Source of the DNA: Oceanimonas smirnovii ATCC BAA-899
Lineage (GTDB): Bacteria > Pseudomonadota > Gammaproteobacteria > Enterobacterales > Aeromonadaceae
Length of the DNA: 64,000 bases
Assembly (NCBI RefSeq): GCF_000381965.1
Contig: NZ_KB908470.1
Location: 18,454-82,453, forward strand
Reading direction: 5' to 3'
Numbering within the stretch: the first letter of the stretch is position 1; each line of letters begins with the position of its first letter. Under the pieces are notes generated by a model. It had not been told where the DNA came from and did no database searches. It was given only the letters and a program-made list of their open reading frames with translations. Shown in pieces: positions 1 through 9,085 of this stretch. Made by a program: the position numbers and the translations under genes.

Positions 1-806
1 CGTCTTTCCCCAACCTGCCTCAGGTAGCGGTATTTGACACTGCCTTTCATCAGACCATGCCCGAGCAGGCTTACCTCTATGCCATTCCGCACCGGCTTTA
101 TCGCGAGCATGGCATTCGCCGCTACGGCATGCATGGTACCAGCCACTACTTTATTACCCAGGAAACCGCCAAAGTACTGAATAAACCGGTTAACGAGCTG
201 AATATTATCAGCTGTCACCTGGGTAACGGTGCTTCCGTGTGTGCGGTGAAAAATGGTGAATCGGTAGACACCTCCATGGGCCTGACGCCGCTGGAAGGCC
301 TGGTGATGGGCACTCGCAGCGGCGATATCGATCCGGCCATTATTTTTCATCTGCACGATGCTCTGGGCTACAGCGTGGAAAGCATTAATACCCTGCTGAC
401 CAAAGAATCTGGCCTGCTGGGGTTAACCGAAATCAGCAGTGACTGTCGCTTTGCGGTAGAAAACTATCATCAGTTGCCGGCCGCCAAACGGGCGCTGGAT
501 ATTTTTGCCTATCGCCTGGCCAAATACATTGCCGGCTACACCTGTGCCCTTGATGGCCGGCTGGATGCCATCGTGTTTACCGGTGGCATTGGCGAAAACG
601 CCGCCACGGTGCGCGCGCTGACCCTGTCCAAACTGGCACTGCTGGGTGTGGAAGTAGATGCCGACGCCAACCGCGATGCCTGCCTGGGCCGGGCGGGGCG
701 CATCAGCACCAGTAACAGCCTGCCGGTGTGGGTGCTGCCCACCAATGAAGAATGGGTGATTGCCAAAGACGCACTCGCCCTGTCACAACAAGAGGAAAAC
801 CAATGA
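1..806 (+). CDS. ackA: Acetate kinase, 3' part
   Basis: Acetate kinase converts acetyl phosphate and ADP to acetate and ATP in the cytoplasm, the second step of the Pta-AckA overflow route. The reading frame is open from base 3, so the gene starts before the window and about the last two thirds are present. Family signatures visible are [11 protein letters not shown] near the start, HLGNGASV (phosphate-binding loop), GTRSGDIDP (with the transition-state arginine), FTGGIGENA (adenosine site) and [11 protein letters not shown] near the end. The stop overlaps the pta start in an ATGA at 803-806, so the two genes are translationally coupled. Identification is secure; only the N-terminus is missing. 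Confidence 0.97.
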   Translation, partial: SFPNLPQVAVFDTAFHQTMPEQAYLYAIPHRLYREHGIRRYGMHGTSHYFITQETAKVLNKPVNELNIISCHLGNGASVCAVKNGESVDTSMGLTPLEGLVMGTRSGDIDPAIIFHLHDALGYSVESINTLLTKESGLLGLTEISSDCRFAVENYHQLPAAKRALDIFAYRLAKYIAGYTCALDGRLDAIVFTGGIGENAATVRALTLSKLALLGVEVDADANRDACLGRAGRISTSNSLPVWVLPTNEEWVIAKDALALSQQEENQ

Positions 807-2962
807 CCAGAACCATCATGCTGGTGCCTGTCAGCAGTGGTGTGGGTGCCACCTCGGTAAGCCTGGGGATGGTGCGCGCCATGGAGCGCAACGGCGTTAA
901 CGTCAGCTTTTTCAAACCGGTATCCCAGCCTCGAAACCGCCGCAAAATACAGGATCATTCCACTGCTGTGGTGGCCAATGGCACCAACCTGACGCCGCCC
1001 GAGCCCTTTGCCCTCAGCTATGCCGAAAGCATGATCTCGGCGGGCAATCTGGATGTATTACTGGAAGAAATTGTGGCCCGCTTTGAAAAGCACGTGACCG
1101 AAAGCGCTGCCGAAGTGGTGGTGGTAGAAGGGCTTATTCCTACCGACAAACAGCCCTTTGCCACCCGCATTAACTACGATATTGCCAAGGCGCTGGACGC
1201 CGACATGGTGTTTATTGCCCAGCCCGGCAGCGACAGCAGCCAATATTTAAAAGAGCGGCTGGAGCTGGCCTGCGCCAACTTTGGTGGTGTGCTCAACAAG
1301 CGTATTGTGGGTTGCATCATCAATAAGGTAGGGGCACCGGTTGACGAGCAGGGCAACACCCGGCCCGATTTGACAGAAATGTTTAACCCCAACTACAAGG
1401 GCGATCATGTTACTGCCAACCTGGAAGTGCTGCAGGTGTTTGGCAAAACGCCCCTGCGCATTCTGGGCTGCATTCCCTGGAATACTCAGCTGGTGGCTCC
1501 CCGTGCGGTGGATCTGGCCCGTCACCTCAATGCCACCATTATTAACGAAGGCGCGCTTAATACCCGCCGCCTGCAAAGTGTGACCTTCTGCGCCCGCGCG
1601 CTGCACAACATGGTGCATCACTTTAAACCGGGCAGCCTGCTGGTGGCGTCCGGCGACCGCTCAGACGTGATAGTGTCTGTGTGTCTGGCTGCCATGAACG
1701 GCGTTAAAATCGGCGCGCTGCTGCTGACCGGCAGCTATCACCCCGAGCCTCAGATCATGGCGCTGTGCCAGCGTGCCATTGAGACCGGCCTGCCCATTCT
1801 GATGGTCAACACCAACACCTGGCAGACGGCGGTCAGCCTGCAGCATTTTAATCTGGAAATTCCGGTAGATGACGCCGGCCGTATTGAAGCAGTGCAGGAC
1901 TATGTGGCCGGCCATATCGACAAGCACTGGATTGAATCGCTGTCGGCCAAGTCTGCCCGCAGCCGCCGGCTCAGTCCGCCGGCGTTCCGCTATCAGCTTA
2001 CCGAGCTGGCCCGCCGGGCCGCCAAGCGCATTGTGCTGCCGGAAGGGGAAGAGCCGCGTACCATCAAGGCCGCCGCCATCTGTGCCGAGCGCGGCATTGC
2101 CCGCCCTGTGCTGCTGGGCAACCCGGAAGAAGTGCTGCGCATTGCCGCTCAGCAGGGGGTGGTGCTGGATGAAAAGGTCGACATTGTTGATCCGGAAGAA
2201 GTACGGGAAAACTATGTAGAGCGGCTGGTCGAGCTGCGTAAAGGCAAGGGCATTACCGAAATTGTGGCCCGCGAGCAGCTGCAGGACAACGTGGTGCTGG
2301 GCACCATGATGCTGGAACGCGATGAAGTGGACGGTCTGGTGTCCGGTGCTGTTAATACCACGGCCAACACCATACGGCCGCCGCTGCAAATTATTAAAAC
2401 CGCGCCAGGCTGCTCGCTGGTGTCGTCTGTATTCTTTATGCTGCTGCCGGATCAGGTGCTGGTATATGGCGACTGTGCCATCAATCCGGATCCTACCGCC
2501 GAGCAGCTGGCAGAGATTGCCATTCAGTCGGCAGAGTCGGCCCGTGCCTTTGGCATAGAGCCCAGAGTGGCCATGATCTCCTACTCCACCGGTAGCTCAG
2601 GCACGGGTGCCGATGTGGAAAAAGTGCGGGAAGCCACGCGTCTGGCTCAGGATAAACGCCCGGATCTGGTGATTGACGGCCCGCTGCAGTATGACGCCGC
2701 CATTATGGAAAATGTGGCCAAGTCCAAAGCGCCCGATTCACCGGTAGCGGGCAAGGCTACCGTGTTTATTTTCCCGGATCTGAATACCGGCAATACTACC
2801 TACAAGGCGGTGCAGCGGTCAGCTCAGCTGGTGTCCATTGGCCCCATGCTGCAGGGCATGCGCAAACCGGTAAACGATCTGTCCCGCGGTGCTCTGGTAG
2901 ACGACATTGTCTATACCATAGCGCTGACTGCCATTCAGGCAGGGCAGCAGAGCGGTAAATAA
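803..2962 (+). CDS. pta: Phosphate acetyltransferase (long form)
   Basis: Pta interconverts acetyl-CoA and acetyl phosphate, feeding AckA. I take the ATG at 803, which overlaps the ackA stop and follows an AGAGGA at 791-796; this gives 719 residues, close to the long Pta of enterobacteria. The N-terminal third is the BioD-like P-loop region ([11 protein letters not shown] near residue 6), then a DRTGG middle part, and from about residue 395 the catalytic PTA_PTB domain beginning [17 protein letters not shown]. The active-site loop [10 protein letters not shown] and the [14 protein letters not shown] stretch near the C-terminus are intact. The long form is the type whose N-terminus senses metabolites in E. 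coli; whether that applies here is inference. Confidence 0.97.
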   Translation: MTRTIMLVPVSSGVGATSVSLGMVRAMERNGVNVSFFKPVSQPRNRRKIQDHSTAVVANGTNLTPPEPFALSYAESMISAGNLDVLLEEIVARFEKHVTESAAEVVVVEGLIPTDKQPFATRINYDIAKALDADMVFIAQPGSDSSQYLKERLELACANFGGVLNKRIVGCIINKVGAPVDEQGNTRPDLTEMFNPNYKGDHVTANLEVLQVFGKTPLRILGCIPWNTQLVAPRAVDLARHLNATIINEGALNTRRLQSVTFCARALHNMVHHFKPGSLLVASGDRSDVIVSVCLAAMNGVKIGALLLTGSYHPEPQIMALCQRAIETGLPILMVNTNTWQTAVSLQHFNLEIPVDDAGRIEAVQDYVAGHIDKHWIESLSAKSARSRRLSPPAFRYQLTELARRAAKRIVLPEGEEPRTIKAAAICAERGIARPVLLGNPEEVLRIAAQQGVVLDEKVDIVDPEEVRENYVERLVELRKGKGITEIVAREQLQDNVVLGTMMLERDEVDGLVSGAVNTTANTIRPPLQIIKTAPGCSLVSSVFFMLLPDQVLVYGDCAINPDPTAEQLAEIAIQSAESARAFGIEPRVAMISYSTGSSGTGADVEKVREATRLAQDKRPDLVIDGPLQYDAAIMENVAKSKAPDSPVAGKATVFIFPDLNTGNTTYKAVQRSAQLVSIGPMLQGMRKPVNDLSRGALVDDIVYTIALTAIQAGQQSGK

Positions 2963-2977
2963 GAGGTCGTACTGAAT

Positions 2978-2996
2978 GCCGCGCTTCAGGCGCGGC
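2978..2996. terminator. Hairpin between pta and the DUF2892 gene
   Basis: A perfect 7-bp stem (GCCGCGC, loop TTCAG, GCGCGGC) lies between two convergent genes. No U-tract follows on either strand, so it may be a weak bidirectional terminator or a simple 3'-end stabiliser. Confidence 0.4.
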
Positions 2997-3007
2997 AATA
3001 TACAAAC

Positions 3008-3187
3008 TTATTTGCTCTTGATGCCCAGTATTTTATACAGCGGGCAAAAGTTCACAAAAGCGGTGATCAGCGGAATCACGCCAATCCAGCCCCAGGGCGT
3101 CTGCGGCCCCACAAACACCATGGCAATCAGGGCCAGGCCCACCACAATACGAATGACCTTATCGATACTGCCCACGTTCTTTTCCAT
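3008..3187 (-). CDS. DUF2892 (YgaP-type transmembrane) protein
   Basis: A 59-residue membrane protein of the DUF2892 family, the module that forms the membrane part of YgaP-type rhodaneses. It opens with NVGSIDKVIR, then has two hydrophobic segments around a PWGWIG turn, and the family's hallmark CPLYKILG near the C-terminus. The ATG at 3187 is preferred over an upstream one because AAAGGAG lies just before it. It is convergent with pta and stands alone. The biochemical role of the free-standing family is not established; an association with sulfur/rhodanese metabolism is only suggested by family membership. Confidence 0.85.
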   Translation of the reverse strand: MEKNVGSIDKVIRIVVGLALIAMVFVGPQTPWGWIGVIPLITAFVNFCPLYKILGIKSK

Positions 3188-3319
3188 CACAGCTCCTTTG
3201 ATTAGCATTTTCTAATTAATAATGGCGCATTTTCATTCGCCCTGCAAGCCGGCACGCCTTGCAAATTACTGCACGATTGGCGAGGCTGGACCTTTCCCCC
3301 GTACCGAGAGTCATGATTG

Positions 3320-4078
3320 ATGAACTTTTTATCCCAGCCGCTGCAAAGCCTGCCCGAGCCAGACTGGCAACAGGTGCAGGCCATTCCTGTTGTAGATAAT
3401 GGTGATCCGCTGGTACCACTGGGGCTGGTGCCGCCGCCGCTGCGGGTGTATCCGGCCTATTTTCACCTGGGGGTGCCCGGCGCGCTGACCGAATGCTATG
3501 TGCGCCGCTCGGTATTGCACCGGCTGCAGCAGGCCGCTACGTTGCTGCCCTCGGGCACCGAGCTGGTGGTACTGGACGGCTGGCGGCCGTTTCGTGTGCA
3601 GGAGTATTTGTTTGACACCCTGACGGATGCCCTCAAGCGACGCTTTCCCGATGAAGATGAGCAGCACCTGCTGGCTCGGGCCCGGCATTTCGTGTCTGTG
3701 CCAAGTCAGGATGAAAACGCGCCCAGCCCGCACCTGACCGGCGGGGCTGTGGATGTGTGCCTGTGTGACGGCAACGGTCAGTTGCTGAACATGGGCACCG
3801 CCTTTGACGACATCACTCCCTGGTCTTACACCGCCGCCTTTGAGGGAGTGGTTAAACCCGGTGCTGCCGAAGCAGAAGTGATTGAACACCGCCGTCTGCT
3901 GCACAGCTGCATGACCCGCGCCGGCTTTACCAACCTGCCCAGCGAATGGTGGCACTATGACTACGGCACTCAAAACTGGGCCTGGTACAGCCAGCAGCCG
4001 GCGGCGATGTTTGGTGCTGTGCAGCAGCCCAGTCTGGCCGAGCGCTGGCGTATGCAGGTGGACGCCGGCAATCGCTGA
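3320..4078 (+). CDS. ddpX: D-alanyl-D-alanine dipeptidase (M15 family)
   Basis: Predicted zinc D-Ala-D-Ala dipeptidase of the VanX/DdpX (peptidase M15D) family, which splits the cell-wall dipeptide so that D-Ala can be recycled. At 252 residues it has the family pattern: VVLDGWRP around residue 85, the zinc motif SPHLTGGAVDV (SxHxxGxxxD) and EWWHYDYG (ExxH) near the C-terminus, so both metal ligands and the catalytic glutamate are present. No signal peptide is seen, so it is probably cytoplasmic. ATG 3320 follows GAGAG; a TTG lies one codon upstream. It stands alone, without a dipeptide transporter beside it, and glycopeptide-resistance partners (vanH/vanA) are absent, so a nutritional or turnover role is likelier than resistance. 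Confidence 0.9.
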   Translation: MNFLSQPLQSLPEPDWQQVQAIPVVDNGDPLVPLGLVPPPLRVYPAYFHLGVPGALTECYVRRSVLHRLQQAATLLPSGTELVVLDGWRPFRVQEYLFDTLTDALKRRFPDEDEQHLLARARHFVSVPSQDENAPSPHLTGGAVDVCLCDGNGQLLNMGTAFDDITPWSYTAAFEGVVKPGAAEAEVIEHRRLLHSCMTRAGFTNLPSEWWHYDYGTQNWAWYSQQPAAMFGAVQQPSLAERWRMQVDAGNR

Positions 4079-4118
4079 GCCGTTTTAAAATGTGATTTCT
4101 GCAACAAATTCACACATT

Positions 4119-4145
4119 AGCCCGGGCATCGGGCTTATGTTTCTC
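4119..4145 (+). terminator. Candidate terminator after the dipeptidase gene
   Basis: AGCCCG-GGCAT-CGGGCT hairpin at 4119-4135 followed by a T-rich run (TATGTTTCTCTTCTTT), 40 bp after the stop codon. The stem is short but the placement fits. Confidence 0.5.
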
Positions 4146-4179
4146 TTCTTTATTTTTGCACTTCAACGCCCGCCAGCAG

Positions 4180-4211
4180 GGTTAAGCATAAACAGAGTAA
4201 AATGCTTAACC
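4180..4211. repeat. Perfect 10-bp inverted repeat upstream of agcS
   Basis: GGTTAAGCAT at 4180-4189 and ATGCTTAACC at 4202-4211 are exact reverse complements separated by 12 AT-rich bases, followed by TTATAAAAAATAAAA. It could be a dimeric repressor site or a transcriptional stop. It lies about 240 bp before the symporter start and has no assigned protein. Confidence 0.55.
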
Positions 4212-4344
4212 TTATAAAAAATAAAACATATTCCATTGCATCAAAACGCGCGATGATTTTCCGCTCAGTGCTGCTCATATCACTTTATAAATGAGTGCCG
4301 TCACTTCAATTAACATTACTGATGGTGTTACCTACTTGTTATAA

Positions 4345-4440
4345 GACCAATAGCGGAGTAATTTCCCTGCACTCGTCGGGTGCTCCAAGTAAATGATCCG
4401 CAGCCGGCGAACAACTCAGGATGATGTACTGCCAAAAAGG
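4345..4440 (+). promoter_or_regulatory. Structured leader resembling a glycine riboswitch
   Basis: The leader of the AGCS symporter contains, in order, GGAGT (4355-4359), a 6-bp hairpin GCACTC/GGGTGC with loop GTC (4369-4383), CCAAGTAAAT (4386-4395), ACTCAGG (4414-4420, pairs with GGAGT) and GTACTG (4426-4431), then the ribosome-binding AAGG. This order mirrors the glycine aptamer (GGAGAG, P3, GCCGAAGNAGYAA, ACTCTCAGG, GGACAG). Glycine riboswitches are known ahead of Na+/alanine symporters in Vibrio. The match is loose: the core GCCGAAG is degraded to CTCCAAG. It is therefore a candidate only. Confidence 0.4.
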
Positions 4441-4448
4441 ATATGTTC

Positions 4449-5942
4449 ATGAGCGAACTGGTCAATACCATCAACGGCTATATCTGGAGCCTGCCCCTTA
4501 TCTATCTGTGTTTGGGCGTGGGCTTATACTTCTCTCTTCGTACCCGCTTTCTGCAGGTACGCCACATCAAGGAAATGGTGCGGCTGATGTTTCAGGGGGG
4601 ATCCTCTGCCGCCGGCATCAGCTCGTTTCAAGCGCTGGCGCTGTCGTTGTCGGGCCGGGTAGGCACAGGCAACATTGCCGGTGTGGCCACTGCCATTACC
4701 TTTGGCGGCCCGGGTGCCGTGTTCTGGATGTGGGTGGTGGCCTTTTTAGGCTCGGGCACCGCCTTTGTCGAGTCGGCGCTGGCGCAAATCTACAAAGAAA
4801 AAGACGACAACGGCCTCTATCGTGGCGGCCCCGCTTTTTACATTGAAAAGGGGCTGGGCATTAAATGGTATGCCTGGGTGTTTGCCATCTCCACCGTGCT
4901 TGCCTGCGGCATGCTGTTGCCCGGCGTACAGGCCAACAGCATTGCCTCCGGCATTGAGAACGCCTTTGGCATTCCCACGACTGTCTCAGCGGCCATTGTG
5001 GTGGTGCTGCTTGGGCTGATCATCTTTGGCGGCGTAAAGCGTATTGCTCACTTCACCCAGATAGTGGTGCCCTTTATGGCGCTGGGCTACATTCTGGTGG
5101 CCTTTGTGATCCTGGTGCTGAACATTAGCCAGGTGCCGGAAGTCGTCAGTTTGATTGTGGGCAGTGCCTTTGGCATGAAAGCGGGCTTTGGTGCCATTCT
5201 GGGCCTTGCTATTGAATGGGGTGTAAAACGCGGCATCTATTCCAACGAAGCCGGTCAGGGCACAGGCCCTCATGCGGCGGCGGCGGCCGAAGTGTCTCAT
5301 CCGGCCAAGCAGGGCCTGGTGCAAAGCTTCTCGGTATACATAGACACCCTGTTTGTGTGCTCCGCCACTGCCTTTATGATCATTATCACCGGTGCTTACA
5401 ACGTCATGGGCAAGGCCGGCGAGGCCATTGTAGAGCAGCTGCCCGGCGTGGAAGCCGGCCCCGGTTACACTCAGGCGGCGGTAGAGGCGGTCATGCCCGG
5501 CTTTGGCGGCATTTTTGTGGCGGTGGCGCTGTTCTTCTTCGCTTTTACCACCATTCTGGCTTACTACTACATTGCCGAAACCAACGTGGCTTATATCAAC
5601 CGCAAGGTACACCGCCCCTGGCTGATGTTTGTGCTCAAGCTGGTGCTGATGGCGTCTGTGGTATACGGCTCGGTAAAAACCGCCGATCTGGCCTGGGGCC
5701 TGGGAGACATTGGTGTGGGGCTGATGGCCTGGCTCAACATTATTGCCATTCTGTTACTGCAAAAGCCCGCTCTGCTGGCGCTGAAAGACTATGAAGCGCA
5801 AAAGGCACAGGGGCTGGATCCTACCTTTGATCCGGAAAAGCTCGGCATTAAAAACGCCGATCACTGGGTAAACAAGGGCAAGCCTTCTCAGGCGGCACCT
5901 GCGCCGGATGCCCCTGAGTTAAAACCGCAGCCCGAGCGCTGA
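4449..5942 (+). CDS. agcS: Alanine/glycine:Na+ symporter (AGCS family)
   Basis: An inner-membrane sodium-coupled importer of alanine or glycine, 497 residues with about eleven hydrophobic segments. Family hallmarks are SFQALALSLSGRVGTGNIAGVA in the N-terminal half, GGPGAVFWMWVVAFLG directly after it, and the signature SNEAGQGTGPHAAAAA near residue 265. I choose the ATG at 4449 rather than 4443 because the AAAAGG ending at 4440 is then 8 bases away. A hydrophilic, proline-rich C-terminal tail ends the protein. It has a long structured leader (riboswitch-like) and its own terminator, so it is probably monocistronic. Substrate choice between alanine and glycine cannot be read from the sequence. 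Confidence 0.93.
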   Translation: MSELVNTINGYIWSLPLIYLCLGVGLYFSLRTRFLQVRHIKEMVRLMFQGGSSAAGISSFQALALSLSGRVGTGNIAGVATAITFGGPGAVFWMWVVAFLGSGTAFVESALAQIYKEKDDNGLYRGGPAFYIEKGLGIKWYAWVFAISTVLACGMLLPGVQANSIASGIENAFGIPTTVSAAIVVVLLGLIIFGGVKRIAHFTQIVVPFMALGYILVAFVILVLNISQVPEVVSLIVGSAFGMKAGFGAILGLAIEWGVKRGIYSNEAGQGTGPHAAAAAEVSHPAKQGLVQSFSVYIDTLFVCSATAFMIIITGAYNVMGKAGEAIVEQLPGVEAGPGYTQAAVEAVMPGFGGIFVAVALFFFAFTTILAYYYIAETNVAYINRKVHRPWLMFVLKLVLMASVVYGSVKTADLAWGLGDIGVGLMAWLNIIAILLLQKPALLALKDYEAQKAQGLDPTFDPEKLGIKNADHWVNKGKPSQAAPAPDAPELKPQPER

Positions 5943-5957
5943 TCACAAACCACTACC

Positions 5958-5986
5958 AAAGGCCGGACACAGTTCCGGCCTTTTTT
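5958..5986 (+). terminator. Rho-independent terminator of agcS
   Basis: Ten-base stem AAAGGCCGGA / TCCGGCCTTT (5958-5967 and 5974-5983) with a 6-base loop and a following TTT, 15 bp after the symporter stop. Confidence 0.9.
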
Positions 5987-6072
5987 GGCACCAGCATTTT
6001 GTGCACACTGGTGCCTATACTCGGGAGCAGGACTCAGGCATAACGAATTCATTACCATCACAGGAGGCAAAC

Positions 6073-7518
6073 ATGGACTCGAACAACCCACTGTGGCAAA
6101 CCGGCTGGTACTGCAACGGTCAGTGGCAGCGCACTCAGCAACACTATGATGTGATTAACCCCGCCACCGGCAAGGTGCTGGCGCAGGTGTCTCGCTGTGG
6201 CAGCGATGAAACACAAGCCGCCATTGATGCCGCCGAGCAGGCCTTTAGTCACTGGCGCAACACCACCCCCAAAGAGCGCACCGCCGTGCTGCATCGCTGG
6301 TTTGAGCTGATGATGGAGCATCAGGACGAGCTGGCCGAGCTGATGGTGCTGGAGCAGGGCAAACCCCTGGCAGAAGCCAAGGGTGAAGTGGCCTATGCCG
6401 CCAGCTTTCTGGAATGGTTTGGTGAAGAAGCCAAGCGCGCCACCGGCAGCACCATTCCCAGCCCCAAGCGGGAAAACCGGCTGTGGGTGATCAAGCAGCC
6501 GGTGGGGGTGGTGGCCGCCATTACCCCCTGGAACTTTCCGCTGGCCATGATCACCCGCAAGGTGGGCCCGGCCATTGCCGCCGGTTGCACCGCCGTGGTT
6601 AAAGCCTCCAGCGTGACCCCTCTGTGTGCCAATGCGCTGGCGGTGCTGGCCGAGCGGGCCGGCTTGCCTGCCGGTGTGCTTAATTTGGTATCGGGCGACT
6701 CGGGCCCCATAGGGGAAACCCTGATGAAGAGCCCGGCCGTGCGCAAGCTGTCGTTCACCGGCTCCACCGGTATCGGCAAAAAACTGATGGCCCAGGCCGC
6801 CGGCACGGTAAAAAAACTGTCACTGGAGCTGGGCGGCAATGCGCCTTTTATTGTGTTTGACGACGCCGATCTCGATGCCGCCGTGGCCGGGGCCATGGCG
6901 TCCAAGTTCCGTAACACCGGCCAGACCTGTGTGTGCGTGAACCGTTTCTATGTGCAGGCCGGCATTTACGACCAGTTTGTAAGCCGCCTGGCGGAGGCCG
7001 CCAGCGCCCTGAAAGTGGCCGAAGGCCGGGTAGAAGGTGCTCAGCAGGGGCCGCTTATTACTCAGGATGCGCTCGACAAGGTAAAAGCTCATGTGGCCGA
7101 TGCCCTGGAAAAAGGCGGCCGGCTGGTCTGCGGCGGCGCGGCCCATGCGTTGGGCGGTACCTTTTATCAGCCCACCGTGATTGCCGATGCCAGCGAAGAA
7201 ATGCAGCTGGCTCAGGAAGAAACCTTTGGTCCGGTGGCCGCCTGCTTTAAGTTTACCGATGAAGCAGAGGTCATTGAACGCGCCAACAACACGCCCTTTG
7301 GGCTGGCGGCCTACTTCTACACTCAGGATCTGGGCCGGGTGTTCCGCGTCTCCGAAGCGCTGGAATCAGGCATGGTGGGCGTAAACGAGGGCATCATCTC
7401 CAACGAAGTAGCCCCCTTTGGCGGCGTCAAGGAATCCGGCCTGGGCCGCGAAGGCAGCCAGATAGGGCTGGATGAATTTCTTGAGACCAAATACGTTAAC
7501 CTGGGTAATTTGAGCTGA
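6073..7518 (+). CDS. gabD: Succinate-semialdehyde dehydrogenase (NADP+)
   Basis: An aldehyde dehydrogenase that oxidises succinate semialdehyde to succinate, the last step of GABA catabolism. ATG 6073 follows AGGAGG (6062-6067) and gives 481 residues, matching E. coli GabD. Visible motifs are AITPWNFPLAM (oxyanion-hole Asn), FTGSTGIGK (cofactor loop), LELGGNAPFIVFDDADLD (general-base Glu) and GQTCVCVNRF (nucleophilic Cys), then EETFGPV and the C-terminal KESGLGREGS. GabT and GabP are not in the window, so NADP+ preference and substrate rest on overall similarity. The IS200/IS605 element begins within a few bases of its stop codon, which has probably removed or displaced its own terminator. 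Confidence 0.9.
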   Translation: MDSNNPLWQTGWYCNGQWQRTQQHYDVINPATGKVLAQVSRCGSDETQAAIDAAEQAFSHWRNTTPKERTAVLHRWFELMMEHQDELAELMVLEQGKPLAEAKGEVAYAASFLEWFGEEAKRATGSTIPSPKRENRLWVIKQPVGVVAAITPWNFPLAMITRKVGPAIAAGCTAVVKASSVTPLCANALAVLAERAGLPAGVLNLVSGDSGPIGETLMKSPAVRKLSFTGSTGIGKKLMAQAAGTVKKLSLELGGNAPFIVFDDADLDAAVAGAMASKFRNTGQTCVCVNRFYVQAGIYDQFVSRLAEAASALKVAEGRVEGAQQGPLITQDALDKVKAHVADALEKGGRLVCGGAAHALGGTFYQPTVIADASEEMQLAQEETFGPVAACFKFTDEAEVIERANNTPFGLAAYFYTQDLGRVFRVSEALESGMVGVNEGIISNEVAPFGGVKESGLGREGSQIGLDEFLETKYVNLGNLS

Positions 7519-7539
7519 CACATTGACATCCTCCCCTCC

Positions 7540-8634
7540 CTAAAGGAAGGGGATTCCTACAGCTAGACGGCAATGTCCTGCCGCGAGAATGTTCATGGCC
7601 GCGTTCACATCGCGGTCGTACTCTGCTCCGCACTCAGAGCATGTCCATTCTCTTATTCCAAGACCTGCGATACCTCTCGGCCTCGAATCGGGCAGGGTGC
7701 CGCAACTCGAACAGGTTTGGGTGGAGTAGGATTCGTTAACGACTTCAAACACCACTGACCGCGCTATCGCTTTATATTCCAGTTGTGTTTTGAGCATGGC
7801 CCAGCCCGCATCCAGTACCGATTTGGCCATGCGGGTTTGGGTTAGCTTGGTGCTGCTCACGTCACCAACGAAAATCGCGGCGTGGCTGTTTACCAGCCGC
7901 GTGCTGAATTTGTGCAAGGCGTCCTTGCGTCGGTTTTTGATCTTGGCGTGGATCGCCTTGACTCGTTGCTTCTTGTTGGCCCGCTGGGCCTTGCCCAGGG
8001 CGCTTTCCAGATCACGGTAAAACCGCCCAGCTGACAGCTTGGTGCCGTCACTACAGGTAGCCGCATCCTTCAGGCCCAAATCAATGCCCACGGCGCTTTT
8101 GCCAGCCGTTACCGGCTGCGCGGCCACCTGCACACAGATATTGAAGTACCAGCGGCCCCGCGCATCTTCTGAAAAACTGCCCGCCCGGAACGGGTATTTG
8201 GATAAGCCATAGCTGTCCCACACCTTGAAGTGGTGCCCGGCAAATTTAACCTGGCCGTTGCGCCATTGGGCCGCCCGGCTCTTGAAGGGGATAAAGCCAA
8301 GGGAGCGTTTTGAGCCGGAGCTGACCCGCCAGCGCAGCTTGGCTCGCTTGAACTGCTTGCGGGCCTTGGCATGAACGGCAATCACTTCCTGCACAGTGGC
8401 CGAGCCGATCAGATAACCGCGCTCTTTCTGGATGCCTGCCGTCAATTTCTGAACATCAAACGCAGACAGCCACTCAGGCTTAACCGGGCCAAGATCGCTG
8501 TGGTTGCGATTAGCCTTCATGGTCAGTTCGTTGGCGTGGTTAAATACTTGGTTTACTTCGAACGCCATCTGCCGGAGCAATTTGGCGTGCTTGTCTTTAA
8601 CGCGAACGCTGAGTGTTTTGGTCTGAATGCTCAT
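7540..8634 (-). CDS. tnpB: TnpB RNA-guided endonuclease of an IS605-type element
   Basis: A 364-residue TnpB, the RNA-guided nuclease ancestor of Cas12 that promotes retention of the element. RuvC-I Asp185 (AVGIDLGLKD), a CxxC...CxxC zinc finger (Cys308, 311, 332, 335) and RuvC-III Asp342 (YDRDVNAAMNIL) are present. At the RuvC-II position where most TnpBs have Glu, this protein has Gly257 (IFVGDVSS). A glutamate appears instead at Glu301 in VNESYSTQTC, consistent with the rearranged-catalytic-site subfamily. The stop codon at 7540-7542 lies inside the terminal hairpin, so the guide (omega) RNA should span the gene's 3' end and the left element end. The start lies 46 bp from tnpA, divergent. 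The full-length frame suggests an active gene. Confidence 0.93.
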   Translation of the reverse strand: MSIQTKTLSVRVKDKHAKLLRQMAFEVNQVFNHANELTMKANRNHSDLGPVKPEWLSAFDVQKLTAGIQKERGYLIGSATVQEVIAVHAKARKQFKRAKLRWRVSSGSKRSLGFIPFKSRAAQWRNGQVKFAGHHFKVWDSYGLSKYPFRAGSFSEDARGRWYFNICVQVAAQPVTAGKSAVGIDLGLKDAATCSDGTKLSAGRFYRDLESALGKAQRANKKQRVKAIHAKIKNRRKDALHKFSTRLVNSHAAIFVGDVSSTKLTQTRMAKSVLDAGWAMLKTQLEYKAIARSVVFEVVNESYSTQTCSSCGTLPDSRPRGIAGLGIREWTCSECGAEYDRDVNAAMNILAAGHCRLAVGIPFL

Positions 8635-8680
8635 AGTGGTTTACTATAGAGACCATAACTCACGTTTGCAAGGTTGGTCT

Positions 8681-9085
8681 ATGGAACTTAGAAAAGGGCG
8701 TCATTGCGTATTTATGCTGCACGCGCACCTGATATTTATCACCAAGTACCGGGGCAAAGTGTTCAATGGTGCGCAACTTGCCACCATGAGGGGGGTCATG
8801 GCGGGGGTATGCGAGAAATTTGAGGCAGAAATTCAGGAGTTCAACGGCGAACAGGATCACGTTCATCTGCTGATCACCTACCCGCCAAAGGTGGCGCTGT
8901 CCAAGTTGGTTAACAGCCTGAAAGGGGTGTCCAGTCGCAAGATGAAGCACTATCACCCTGAGCTGATCAAGCCTGCTTATATGAAGGATGCACTGTGGTC
9001 TCCAAGCTACTTTGCCGGTTCAGTAGGTGGCGCACCGCTTGAAGTGCTGAAACAATATATCGAGCAACAGGACAGGCCGCATTGA
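8681..9085 (+). CDS. tnpA: IS200-type Y1 transposase TnpA
   Basis: A 134-residue HUH single-strand transposase. It carries the HUH pair His60-Val-His62 (DHVHLLI) and the nucleophile Tyr126 (LEVLKQYIEQQ), plus the family's YPPKVALSKLVNSLKG stretch. I use the ATG at 8681 (MELRKGRHCVFMLHAHL), which matches the family N-terminus; the frame is open further upstream but that part overlaps the divergent tnpB start. All catalytic residues are intact, so the element may still move. It excises and inserts as single-stranded circles using the subterminal hairpins. Confidence 0.95.
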   Translation: MELRKGRHCVFMLHAHLIFITKYRGKVFNGAQLATMRGVMAGVCEKFEAEIQEFNGEQDHVHLLITYPPKVALSKLVNSLKGVSSRKMKHYHPELIKPAYMKDALWSPSYFAGSVGGAPLEVLKQYIEQQDRPH

